Assembly: GCF_003697165.2 (NCBI RefSeq)
Contig: NZ_CP033092.2
Span: 682,001 to 746,000, forward strand
Direction of reading: 5' to 3'
Source: Escherichia coli DSM 30083 = JCM 1649 = ATCC 11775
GTDB lineage: Bacteria; Pseudomonadota; Gammaproteobacteria; Enterobacterales; Enterobacteriaceae
Length of the DNA: 64,000 nt
Positions within the stretch are counted from its first letter, which is position 1; the number at the start of each line of letters is the position of its first letter. Made by a program: the position numbers and the translations under genes. The notes beneath the pieces are model-generated. The model made no database searches. It saw only the letters and a list, made by a program, of their open reading frames with translations, and was not told where the DNA came from. Shown one piece after another: positions 27,274-35,288 of this stretch.

Positions 27274-28253
27274 TGCGCACAGGGCTGGTTACTGTAATTT
27301 TCCTCGCCTTACTGCTGGTGGGATGCGTGGTATATCCAGGGATTGGTGCCCGATTTATTGCACCACAAACGGTGTTGCAGGCATTTCTTCATTTTGATCC
27401 GCAAAACTTCGATCACAACGTAATTGTAAGACTCCGTTTGCCGCGTTTAGCGGCAGCATTGCTTACCGGTGCTTCTCTTGGTGTTGCTGGTGCTTTGTTG
27501 CAGGCTGTCATTCGTAACCCATTGGGGGAGCCACATATTTTAGGCTTAAATGCCGGAGCCGCTCTTGCTGTCGTTGCCGCTAGTGCGCTTGGACTGGCCT
27601 TTCCGGTTGGACGCCCACTGCTGGCATCTACGGGGGGCGCGTTATTGTTCCTGTTGATATTGCTGCTTTCCTCCGCAGGGCGTTCAGGGTTAACGCCAAT
27701 GAAAGTTACTTTATGCGGCGTGGCGCTATCGGCGTTCGTGTCCTCAATAACGGCTGCAATCCTGATTCTTGACGAACAAACACTGCTGGCGATGCGGACA
27801 TGGCTAGCAGGTGATTTAGCGGGGCAGGATTGGGCGACGCTGGGTACGTCCGCCTGGTTTTCTCTGGGGGGATTTGTGTTAGCCCTTTACCTTGCACCCT
27901 CCCTTAACATGTTGGCACTGGGCGATCGCATGGCGCAGGGGCTGGGCGTCTCTGTACTCCGCACGCGAACATTCACCCTGCTTGCGATCGCGTTGCTCTG
28001 TGGCGCAGCCGTATCGATTGCTGGCCCCATTGGTTTTGTCGGCCTGCTAGTACCGCAGATTGTCCGGCGTCTGGTATCAGCGGATCTGCGCGTTCTGCTC
28101 CCTCTTTCAGCTTGTGTCGGCGCGCTTTTGTTATTACTGGCAGATATTATTGCCCGGACGCTTTTCACGCCCCATGAGTTAGCGACCGGTGTCATGACGG
28201 CGTTAGTTGGTGCGCCTGTTTTTGTCATTATGGCGACGAGGATGTTCAAATGA
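27270..28253 (+). CDS. fitC: Iron-siderophore ABC permease, first subunit
   Basis: 327 residues of the FecCD/BtuC family, with about nine hydrophobic segments. Family motifs are RLPRLAAALLTGASLGVAG near residues 51-70 and GFVGLLVPQIVRR near 250-265, the latter part of the ATPase-contact region. It forms the inner membrane channel with the next gene product. Start and stop overlap its neighbours (ATGA), showing tight coupling. Assignment of letters C and D within the fit system is from memory. Confidence 0.85.
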   Translation: MMRTGLVTVIFLALLLVGCVVYPGIGARFIAPQTVLQAFLHFDPQNFDHNVIVRLRLPRLAAALLTGASLGVAGALLQAVIRNPLGEPHILGLNAGAALAVVAASALGLAFPVGRPLLASTGGALLFLLILLLSSAGRSGLTPMKVTLCGVALSAFVSSITAAILILDEQTLLAMRTWLAGDLAGQDWATLGTSAWFSLGGFVLALYLAPSLNMLALGDRMAQGLGVSVLRTRTFTLLAIALLCGAAVSIAGPIGFVGLLVPQIVRRLVSADLRVLLPLSACVGALLLLLADIIARTLFTPHELATGVMTALVGAPVFVIMATRMFK

Positions 28254-29299
28254 GTCGGATAATGAACGTCGGGCTACGCCCACTACGTGTTGGTAAGTTT
28301 TCGACACTGGTGCGCCCTAAAAATCTGCTGTTGCTTGGTGGGCTGTTCCTGCTTGCGGTTGGAATACTGATATTCGGTCTGATGCAGGGTTCTTTCTCTG
28401 TTCCGGCATCGGAAGTAGGACGAGCGTTGTTTGCTCCAGAAAACGTAAGCACAGACGCACGTTATATTGTGCAGGATATTCGCTTGCCGAGAGTCATCAT
28501 GGCATTGCTATGCGGGGCCATGTTAGGTATGGCGGGGGCCGCGATGCAATCCATTGCGCGTAACGGCCTTGCCGATCCTGGTTTAATCGGCGTCAAAGAA
28601 GGATGTAGCGTGGCGGTGCTGTGGCTGATTTTCCAGTTTCCAATGCTGGGAATGTTCTGGCGTCCAGTGGCTGGTCTTGCTGGTGGTCTGTTGGTGGCTT
28701 TAATCGTGATTTTTTGTGCGCGCGATATTTCCCGCCCGCGATTTGTTCTGATTGGTATTGGTGTTTCCTGGTTTTTCGCCGCCGGTATCGGTGTATTTAT
28801 GACCACTGCAGATGTTCGAGATGTACAAACTGCATTGATGTGGTTATCGGGAAGCCTGCATGCAGCTAACTGGATGTTAGTCGGTATTTCAGCCTGTTGG
28901 ATGTTGCCAGCCGCTCTTTTATTGCTGTTCACCGCCAGGACTGCGGATATCGCTCTGCTTGGTCATCAGGTTGCAACCGGGTTAGGGGTGAATAGTTCTC
29001 GTCTGGCGTTGTTACGTGTCGCCGCACCCATAATCCTGACAGCCGTCTGCGTTTCGTGTGTTGGTAACATCGGTTTTGTCGGATTGATAGCACCCCATAT
29101 ATCACGTTTTATTCTACGTGGCGGGCAGACGACATTACTGCTGGGGAGCGCGGTATCGGGGGCGTTGTTAGTTATTCTGGCGGATAGCATTGGTCGTTTG
29201 GCTTTTTTGCCTTTGCAACTGCCTGCCGGAATCATTATCTCACTGATTGGTGGACCATTTTTTTTGCTACTGCTCTGGCAGCGCAGGAACAGTTTTTAA
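28250..29299 (+). CDS. fitD: Iron-siderophore ABC permease, second subunit
   Basis: 349 residues, FecCD family. A basic N-terminal tail of about 25 residues precedes the first membrane helix. Family motifs are RLPRVIMALLCGAMLGMAGA and GFVGLIAPHISRFI. It pairs with the preceding permease. It overlaps that gene by 4 bases; a second ATG at 28262 is also possible. It ends 10 bases before the binding-protein gene. Confidence 0.85.
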   Translation: MSRIMNVGLRPLRVGKFSTLVRPKNLLLLGGLFLLAVGILIFGLMQGSFSVPASEVGRALFAPENVSTDARYIVQDIRLPRVIMALLCGAMLGMAGAAMQSIARNGLADPGLIGVKEGCSVAVLWLIFQFPMLGMFWRPVAGLAGGLLVALIVIFCARDISRPRFVLIGIGVSWFFAAGIGVFMTTADVRDVQTALMWLSGSLHAANWMLVGISACWMLPAALLLLFTARTADIALLGHQVATGLGVNSSRLALLRVAAPIILTAVCVSCVGNIGFVGLIAPHISRFILRGGQTTLLLGSAVSGALLVILADSIGRLAFLPLQLPAGIIISLIGGPFFLLLLWQRRNSF

Positions 29300-29309
29300 C
29301 GGGAGTTAT

Positions 29310-30257
29310 ATGCGTTTATTTTTTTCTCTGCTGATACTGTTGTCATTTTTTTCCCGTGCAACAGAACCTGTTCAGGTATTTACTGATGATTTAGGGCGCA
29401 AAGTCACTGTTCCTGCTCATCCAAAGAGAATTGTCTCTTTACACGATCTTGATATCACTATTCCTCTGATTGAGCTCGGTGTACCTCCTGTCGCCAGCCA
29501 CGGGCGAACTCGGCCTGACGGTAGCCATTTCATTCGATCTGGCGCGTTATTGACAGGTGTCGACTTTGATAATTCATCGATCGCCTTTATTGGTACCGCT
29601 GATATTGATATTGAAGCGATTGTGGCGGCAAAGCCTGACCTGATCATCACAGAACCGACCCGTAATACGCCCATTGAACAACTTGAAAAAATTGCGCCCA
29701 CGGTGAGCATTGATCATCTCAAAGGGGGTGCGCCAGAAATCTATCGCAAGCTGGCAGAACTTACAGGAACGCAGTCGCAGCTGGCGATACTTGAACGCCG
29801 CTATCAGGCACAAATCAATGCGCTGAAGGCGACGCTGGACAGCCAAAAAATAACGGTATCGGTGATTCAGGCAAACCAGGGAAAAATTAATGTGATGCAT
29901 AGCTATCATTCGCTGGGGCGGGTATTACGCGATGCTGGTTTTCGTTTTCCGCCGCTGATTGAGAGCATTCCTGAAGGTGGGCGAATGGATGTGAGCGCGG
30001 AGCGTTTACCTGAACTGGATGCCGATTTTGTTTTTGCAACCTGGCGCGGTGACACCGGTGGTAAACCTCAGGATGAGCTGGCAGCAATGGAAAAAGTCAT
30101 GCCGGGATGGTGTCAGTTTCTGACTGCCTGTCGTTCCGGGCGTTATGTGCTGATTTCTCGTGAAGAGGCAATTTCTAACTCCTTTGCATCTCTGGGGCTG
30201 ATGGCTGCGCAGATACAATCACAAATTGCAGGGCGACCTCTACCGGAGGCTAAATGA
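29310..30257 (+). CDS. fitE: Periplasmic iron-siderophore binding protein
   Basis: 315 residues from ATG 29310 with GGGAG upstream; a frame opening at 29247 lies within the previous gene and is rejected. The signal peptide (MRLFFSLLILLSFFSRA) precedes a FhuD/BtuF-type type III binding fold: TDDLGRKVTVPAHPKRIVSL and two lobes joined by a long helix near 150-175. It delivers the ferric ligand from the receptor to the permeases. The last four bases overlap the regulator gene. Confidence 0.86.
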   Translation: MRLFFSLLILLSFFSRATEPVQVFTDDLGRKVTVPAHPKRIVSLHDLDITIPLIELGVPPVASHGRTRPDGSHFIRSGALLTGVDFDNSSIAFIGTADIDIEAIVAAKPDLIITEPTRNTPIEQLEKIAPTVSIDHLKGGAPEIYRKLAELTGTQSQLAILERRYQAQINALKATLDSQKITVSVIQANQGKINVMHSYHSLGRVLRDAGFRFPPLIESIPEGGRMDVSAERLPELDADFVFATWRGDTGGKPQDELAAMEKVMPGWCQFLTACRSGRYVLISREEAISNSFASLGLMAAQIQSQIAGRPLPEAK

Positions 30258-31141
30258 TCCAGAAAGATAAAGCGCGGGTTGATATTTTTGGTGAGCGTTT
30301 TCGCACTCGCGCGAGTCAGTTAACGCCTGGGTTAAGAGCTGTCGCCAGCTACATTAATGAGCATCGTGAAGTGGTACTCGAGCAAACGGCGATGGAAATT
30401 GCGGCCACGTTGAACACTTCCGATGCCACAGTTATCAGGGCTATACAGGCCCTGGGGTTTGCCGGGCTGCGTGATCTGAAACGCACTCTGGAACAGTGGC
30501 TTGGTCCAGCCCTTAGTTCCAGCGAAAAGATGTCTACGACGGTGAGTAACTTGACGAGCGATGTTAACACCGCAATCGACTTTGTTCTTGAAGGGCATTT
30601 GTATACCTGTAATGTCCTGTCAGAGCCTGAAAACCGCCACGCGCTTGCGCAAGCTGTAGCGTTGTTGGTGCAGGCACGGCAAGTCGCAATTTTTGGCATT
30701 GGCGCTTCGGGTATTCTGGCGGACTATACCGCACGACTATTCAACCGCATAGGTTTGCCTGCCACGGCACTAAACCGTACGGGTATTGGCCTTGCCGAGC
30801 AACTGATCGCGCTTCAACGTGGCGATGTTCTGATCATGATGGCGCAAAAATCTGCGCACCGGGAAGGGCTGACAACGCTTCGTGAGGCGAGGCGGCTGGG
30901 GATCCCTGTTATTTTGCTGACAAACGCGCTGGATTCACGTTTTAGCAAAGACGCCAGTATCGTGATTCATGTTCCGCGCGGGGATGAAAAAGGGAAAACG
31001 CCGCTACATGGTACGGTATTGTTGTGTCTGGAAATGATTGTCTGGTCGGTAGCTTCCGCAGTGCCGCAGCGTGCGGTTAAAACCATTAAGCGAATTAACG
31101 ATTTCCATCGAGGACTGAAAACGGGAAGAAAGAATGGCTAA
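30254..31141 (+). CDS. fitR: RpiR-family regulator in iron operon (FitR)
   Basis: 295 residues. The N-terminal helix-turn-helix (about 15-85, with TLNTSDATVIRAIQALGF) is of the RpiR/HTH_6 type, and a SIS domain (about 125-260, VAIFGIGASGILADYTARLFNRIG) follows, which normally senses phosphorylated sugars. It is the last gene of the importer operon, translationally coupled. A SIS-domain regulator for iron uptake is unusual; it may respond to a metabolite rather than iron, with Fur doing the iron sensing. Confidence 0.85.
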   Translation: MIQKDKARVDIFGERFRTRASQLTPGLRAVASYINEHREVVLEQTAMEIAATLNTSDATVIRAIQALGFAGLRDLKRTLEQWLGPALSSSEKMSTTVSNLTSDVNTAIDFVLEGHLYTCNVLSEPENRHALAQAVALLVQARQVAIFGIGASGILADYTARLFNRIGLPATALNRTGIGLAEQLIALQRGDVLIMMAQKSAHREGLTTLREARRLGIPVILLTNALDSRFSKDASIVIHVPRGDEKGKTPLHGTVLLCLEMIVWSVASAVPQRAVKTIKRINDFHRGLKTGRKNG

Positions 31142-31149
31142 TCTGGGCT

Positions 31150-31178
31150 GAGACCGGTAGCAGCACCGGCCTCTTTTT
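31150..31178 (+). terminator. Terminator of the fit importer operon
   Basis: GAGACCGGT-AGCAGC-ACCGGCCTC pairs with one bulge and is followed by TTTTT, 8 bases after the fitR stop. Confidence 0.85.
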
Positions 31179-31185
31179 AGAAATG

Positions 31186-31500
31186 TCAAAGCCCCGGCTG
31201 CAGGATACGAATATTCATCTCCAGCACGTCACCTTTTACGGCTTCGCTATATGCTTTCATGTGCGGGGTTTGCAGATGCGCTTCAAGATGCGCGATGCTT
31301 TCCCACTGCTCAATCATTACGATAGAATCCGGTGCCATAGACTGGAAACTCACGCCAGCAGCGCAATCCACCATTGGCGCATAGCCGTGGCAACCTTCTT
31401 CTTTCAGTACGGTTGGAACGATTTTAGCAAACTGATCCAACACTGCCTGACGGTGATGTTGACCAGGACGAGTACGGATTTCTGCGATTACTGTAATCAT
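31186..31500 (-). CDS. ygiN: Quinol monooxygenase YgiN
   Basis: 104 residues, a single antibiotic-biosynthesis-monooxygenase (ABM) ferredoxin-like domain that dimerises. YgiN oxidises menadiol to menadione without cofactor and is thought to form a quinone redox cycle with the reductase MdaB. The gene lies 30 bases downstream of mdaB. In K-12 its other neighbour is parE; here the fit island separates the two. Confidence 0.95.
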   Translation of the reverse strand: MITVIAEIRTRPGQHHRQAVLDQFAKIVPTVLKEEGCHGYAPMVDCAAGVSFQSMAPDSIVMIEQWESIAHLEAHLQTPHMKAYSEAVKGDVLEMNIRILQPGL

Positions 31501-31530
31501 GGTTAACTCCTTCTAAAGCCAGAGCTCTAG

Positions 31531-32112
31531 TTAACCAAAAATTTCCACAAGATGCTTGCGATATTCTTCAGTATAGCGGGGAACATCAGGCATTTTTATC
31601 ACGTCATTAGCGATAAATGTCGGCAGCGGTTCCATGCCAAGGAATTGGTTTGCTTTATGGAACGGCAGGTACACACCGTCAACACCAACGCCGTGGAAGA
31701 ACTGATCTTTTTCGGTGAAGGCTTCCATTGGTGCGTTCCAGGTCAGTGAAAGCATATATTTTTTGCCCTGTACCAGGCCGCCGGAACCGTATTTTTTTGA
31801 TGGATCTTTGCGGGTACGACCATCGCTGGCATACAGAGTCCCGTGACCTTCGGTGAATACATCATCAATATATTTTTTCACTGTCCACGGCGCGCCCATC
31901 CACCAGCCTGGCATCTGCCAGATCACCACATCAGCCCAGAGAAAGTTTTGTACTTCCGCTTTGACATCGTAGTCGCTGTCGGCGCGAACAATGCGGACAT
32001 CATGCCCGAGGTCGCGCAGTGTGCCATCCGCGACTTCGGTCAGGGTGTCGTTCAGTTGACCATTGGAGTGGGCGAATTTTTTCGCGCCGTTGATAATCAG
32101 GATGTTGCTCAT
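31531..32112 (-). CDS. mdaB: NADPH:quinone reductase MdaB
   Basis: 193 residues, a flavodoxin-like FAD enzyme of the WrbA/NQO1-related family. The N-terminal strand-loop (LIINGAKKFAHSNGQLN) binds flavin phosphate, and DVVIWQMPGWWMGAPW forms part of the isoalloxazine site. It reduces quinones by two electrons, protecting against oxidative stress, and pairs with ygiN. The upstream side faces the divergent hcp cassette across about 200 AT-rich bases. Confidence 0.96.
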   Translation of the reverse strand: MSNILIINGAKKFAHSNGQLNDTLTEVADGTLRDLGHDVRIVRADSDYDVKAEVQNFLWADVVIWQMPGWWMGAPWTVKKYIDDVFTEGHGTLYASDGRTRKDPSKKYGSGGLVQGKKYMLSLTWNAPMEAFTEKDQFFHGVGVDGVYLPFHKANQFLGMEPLPTFIANDVIKMPDVPRYTEEYRKHLVEIFG

Positions 32113-32311
32113 TTTTTAACCTCAAGGTGAGACGTTTGCCGACTATAGTACGTCACAGAGCGGTACGGTGAAATTAGCAAAATGTGCAAAGTCTTTTGCG
32201 AATTTAGCAAAAGTCTGATCTTTCTCTGATTCACCGATGCGGGATAAATATTTTCTGAAAATGACAATACTTAAATCAACTTCCCATAAGCTCCCACAGG
32301 AGAGATGTATT

Positions 32312-32374
32312 ATGCAAATGATACAGGAGTTTTTCGGAAAAAATGATTATGGAGAATATATATGTCAAATATGA
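32312..32374 (+). CDS. Possible leader peptide overlapping hcp
   Basis: A 20-codon frame (MQMIQEFFGKNDYGEYICQI) has a good AGGAG 9 bases before its ATG and ends 12 bases inside hcp in another frame, so its translation could control hcp initiation. A second ATG at 32305 opens a different short frame. It could be chance; no homology is claimed. Confidence 0.25.
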   Translation: MQMIQEFFGKNDYGEYICQI

Positions 32375-32841
32375 TATACTTATCAATTAAAGGGAAAATA
32401 CAAGGTTTGATCTCTGAGGGTTGTGGTTCGTATGCATCTATTGGTAATAAATATCAAATAAATCATGTGGATGAAATTTTTGTTTTACAGTTCGACCATT
32501 CTTTAAGTCGAGAGTATAATGTAGTGCATCACCCCATAAAATTTTACAAGCCAATAGATAAATCCTCCCCTTTATTAAATGCCGCTCTTTCTGAAAATGA
32601 AGAGTTATCAGCTGTATTTAATTTTTATAGAATTAATTCTGGCGGTTGTATTGAAAGGTTTTACACAATTGAATTGCAAGGAGCACATTTATCGAATATT
32701 CTGACATGTTATCCACACTCAATTACACATGCGGGTAATCAGCCGGAAGATGTCATTGTTCTTAATTATAAAAATATAACATGGAAGCACCATATCGCGA
32801 GTACGGAATCATATAGTTGTTGGGAAGAAAGGATTTTTTAA
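32362..32841 (+). CDS. Orphan Hcp-family type VI secretion protein
   Basis: 159 residues with GGAG 7 bases before the ATG. It is an Hcp-family beta-barrel of the YhhZ-like branch: N-terminal YLSIKGKIQGLI, central DEIFVLQFDHSLSREYN, KPIDKSSPLLNAAL and C-terminal NITWKHH followed by WEER. Hcp hexamers stack as the inner tube of the type VI secretion needle and carry small effectors in their lumen. No other secretion gene is in the window, so it is an orphan. DNA here is clearly AT-rich, unlike mdaB and qseC. It ends 2 bases before the putative effector. Confidence 0.85.
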   Translation: MSNMIYLSIKGKIQGLISEGCGSYASIGNKYQINHVDEIFVLQFDHSLSREYNVVHHPIKFYKPIDKSSPLLNAALSENEELSAVFNFYRINSGGCIERFYTIELQGAHLSNILTCYPHSITHAGNQPEDVIVLNYKNITWKHHIASTESYSCWEERIF

Positions 32842-32843
32842 AT

Positions 32844-33554
32844 ATGAAAAGCGATCTCACTATAAAAAATAGATATTGTACAATTCCACAAGCGAAGTTC
32901 CGTAAATGGGATGAAATGGACGTTTTACTCTGGAAGTTAGGAAAAAATGATTCGCGTCGCCGTTCAGGAGTATATTATTTAAATGCTTATAAAGATGCAT
33001 ATGTACAATATAATAGAGACAAAATAATTAAACATGCATACGCCGCTGGAATTCGTCCAGAGTTACTGGGCGGCGTGGCCTGGATTGAGTCAGGAGGTAT
33101 GCCTGAAAATTATAAGTTTCAGATATATGAAACAAAAAGAATGATCGGATTGTTAGATATGCCTGAAAATAAAACATCATTTGGCTCAATGGGTATACAA
33201 ATACGAACCGCAGCGATTACTCTAGGTCTAGACCCTTCAGAATTAACTACCAGAAATCAGTTAGAGTTAGCGACATGCCTAATGGAGGATGATTTTACCT
33301 TTCAAATTGCTGCTACTTATTTAAGAGATCTTGTTCTTTTTGATTATCCCTCTTCGGCAACACTGTATATGACGAATGAGCAGTATATTATGGCTGGTAT
33401 TAGATATAATCGTGGTGTTGAACGAGATTTGGGTTTTTTTATTTGTTTAATTAATAATTTGCCTGCGCGTGATACAGATGATTATAAATTCATCTCTTAT
33501 GGTATGAGGTTGTTAGAGATTAGAGAACATATCAAAAAATTGATTAATGAGTAA
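32844..33554 (+). CDS. Putative peptidoglycan-cutting type VI effector
   Basis: 236 residues from ATG 32844 (AAAGGA about 10 bases upstream; a frame from TTG 32817 is less likely). There is no signal peptide. Three lysozyme/lytic-transglycosylase (GH23-like) motifs occur in order: LLGGVAWIESGG with the likely catalytic Glu (about residue 75), SFGSMGIQIRTAA resembling GLMQIMPxTA, and AGIRYNRG resembling AYNAG. Lying between an Hcp gene and a small membrane protein, it is best read as a cell-wall-cleaving cargo. This is inference; I recall no named homologue with certainty. Confidence 0.72.
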   Translation: MKSDLTIKNRYCTIPQAKFRKWDEMDVLLWKLGKNDSRRRSGVYYLNAYKDAYVQYNRDKIIKHAYAAGIRPELLGGVAWIESGGMPENYKFQIYETKRMIGLLDMPENKTSFGSMGIQIRTAAITLGLDPSELTTRNQLELATCLMEDDFTFQIAATYLRDLVLFDYPSSATLYMTNEQYIMAGIRYNRGVERDLGFFICLINNLPARDTDDYKFISYGMRLLEIREHIKKLINE

Positions 33555-33560
33555 TCAGAT

Positions 33561-33893
33561 ATGTTAAAAAAACAACTACTATCAATATTTGAAGCACTAT
33601 TATATATAATGCTTACTTATTGGTTAATAGATTCTTTTTTTGCTTTCAATAAGTATGACTGGATGCTTGAGTCGGGAGACAATATTTGCAGTATACCTTC
33701 TGTTTCAGGCGAAGATCGTATATTGCAAGCAATGATTGCAGCATTTTTTCTTCTGACACCACTTATTATTCTTATCTTAAGAAAACTCTTTATGCGGGAA
33801 ATGTTCGAGTTTTGGCTATATGTATTCTCGCTCGTTATTTGTCTGGGTTGTGGTTGGTGGCTTTTTTGGGGACGGTTTATATTTTGCTATTAG
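33561..33893 (+). CDS. ygiZ: Inner membrane protein YgiZ, likely immunity protein
   Basis: 110 residues matching K-12 YgiZ almost exactly from memory. There are three hydrophobic segments (about 6-28, 55-75 and 80-106) with a 25-residue polar loop holding a Cys between the first two, probably in the periplasm. It begins 6 bases after the effector stop. Third place in an hcp-effector-X unit, the compact size and the membrane location all suggest it protects the cell wall from the preceding hydrolase. K-12 keeps ygiZ but, as I remember, not the two genes before it. Confidence 0.85.
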   Translation: MLKKQLLSIFEALLYIMLTYWLIDSFFAFNKYDWMLESGDNICSIPSVSGEDRILQAMIAAFFLLTPLIILILRKLFMREMFEFWLYVFSLVICLGCGWWLFWGRFIFCY

Positions 33894-33897
33894 TAAA

Positions 33898-33931
33898 GTC
33901 TATGAGAGTCGTTTTAACGGCTCTCATAGAC
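33898..33931. terminator. Hairpin between ygiZ and qseC
   Basis: GTCTATGAGAG at 33898-33908 pairs perfectly with CTCTCATAGAC at 33921-33931 across a 12-base loop, between convergent genes. T-runs are lacking, so it may be a weak terminator or an mRNA-stabilising hairpin. Confidence 0.6.
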
Positions 33932-33938
33932 AGAGAAG

Positions 33939-35288
33939 TTACCAGCTTACCTTCGCCTCAAATCCACCTTGTTCCGCATTCCCAAATTCAACATTCATGT
34001 CATGCAGCTTGGCGATTCGCTGGACAATCGATAGCCCAAGTCCACTGCCGGTAGCGGTTTGTCCGGGTGGGCGATAGAAGCGTTCGCCAATTCGCGCCAG
34101 TGCCTCTGGCGTCACACCGGGGCCGTTATCCCTCACGATGAAATTATCGGCATTCAGCGTGACGTCTACCACGCTACCTTGTGGACTGTAACGCACGGCG
34201 TTATCCAGCAAATTTCGCACCAACAAACTTAGCAATAGCGGTTGTCCGGTGCGTTTGATGCCGTTGGCATTGAGTGTCAGTCGCACGTCAATGTTCGCCT
34301 GCTGCGCCGTGTGGTAAATATCCATCACCGACGATTGCAGGAGATCTTCAAGCGGGATCTCCGCGACGTCCTGAAGGTTATCCAGTGAGTCCAGCCGCGA
34401 TAGCGTGAGCAGTTGATCAACCAGACGAGTAGCGCGATCGATCCCGGAATGTAATTGGAGCAGCGCTTTTTTCCGCGCCTGCGGATCATCGTCAGAGAGC
34501 TGAGCAACTTCGGTTTGCACTTTCAGCGCCGTTAACGGGCTACGAAGTTCGTGAGCTGCGTCGGAGGTAAAGCGTCGTTCACGAACCATCATCGCATGTG
34601 TGCGGGCGAACAGTTGATTTAGCGACTCAACCAGTGGGCGCACTTCGCTGGGTACGCCCGTCGCGTTTAGTGGTTTTTCCGAGTCTGGGTCACGCATACG
34701 TAGTGCCAGCGCCAATTTGTTCAGCGGCGCGAGTTCACGACCCAGTAGTACCATCATGATGATTAACATAATCGGCAGTGCGACCAGCCACGGGATCAAT
34801 TGTCCGGCAACAATCGCCAGCGCCATGTCTTCACGGTATTCCCATTCCTGACCCACAACGATGCGATATTTGCCATCAGGTGAGGTCATCCAGACAAAAC
34901 GCCAGGGATCGTCTTCACCGACCAGTTGCCCGTCAGCAAAACCTTCCCGCTGATAGCTATAGGGAATATCTTCTCCGTTATCGCCATCGTTAAGGACCAT
35001 TCTGCCGTCGTGGGTAAAGATGGCAAAAGTCAGCGCATCGTCATCAACATGACCGTGTTTTAATTTATTTGGCGTCTGTGCCATGCGATCCGCCGCGTTG
35101 ATTTCGTTGAGATCGAGCGTACTTAACCGTTTGGCAAACAGCATCAGTTGGGTGTCGAACAACTCATCGACGTTATCCGTTGTTTGTTTCCAGGCGACAA
35201 AGCTGGAAAGCAGCCAGGTCACCGAGGCCAGAATTAAAAAGATTAGCGTCAGCCTGACTCGCAGACTAAGACGTTGGGTAAATTTCAT
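33939..35288 (-). CDS. qseC: Sensor histidine kinase QseC
   Basis: 449 residues. There are two membrane helices (about 11-30 and 158-182) around a periplasmic sensor domain, a HAMP linker, the H-box SDAAHELRSPLTAL and ATPase motifs (LLDNAVRYS, VRDNGPGV, GSGLGLSIV). It senses AI-3/epinephrine/norepinephrine and phosphorylates QseB, affecting motility and virulence. It overlaps qseB by 4 bases. The end of the gene abuts the hcp cassette. Confidence 0.97.
   Translation of the reverse strand: MKFTQRLSLRVRLTLIFLILASVTWLLSSFVAWKQTTDNVDELFDTQLMLFAKRLSTLDLNEINAADRMAQTPNKLKHGHVDDDALTFAIFTHDGRMVLNDGDNGEDIPYSYQREGFADGQLVGEDDPWRFVWMTSPDGKYRIVVGQEWEYREDMALAIVAGQLIPWLVALPIMLIIMMVLLGRELAPLNKLALALRMRDPDSEKPLNATGVPSEVRPLVESLNQLFARTHAMMVRERRFTSDAAHELRSPLTALKVQTEVAQLSDDDPQARKKALLQLHSGIDRATRLVDQLLTLSRLDSLDNLQDVAEIPLEDLLQSSVMDIYHTAQQANIDVRLTLNANGIKRTGQPLLLSLLVRNLLDNAVRYSPQGSVVDVTLNADNFIVRDNGPGVTPEALARIGERFYRPPGQTATGSGLGLSIVQRIAKLHDMNVEFGNAEQGGFEAKVSW

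Noticed and set aside
28462..28932. 156-residue frame antisense to the second iron permease
   Set aside because: Shadow of a membrane protein gene, no supporting signal.
23886..31185. Integrase, IS or att repeats bounding the iron island
   Set aside because: Both edges are ordinary terminator hairpins; no direct repeat or transposase was seen, so the mode of arrival stays open.
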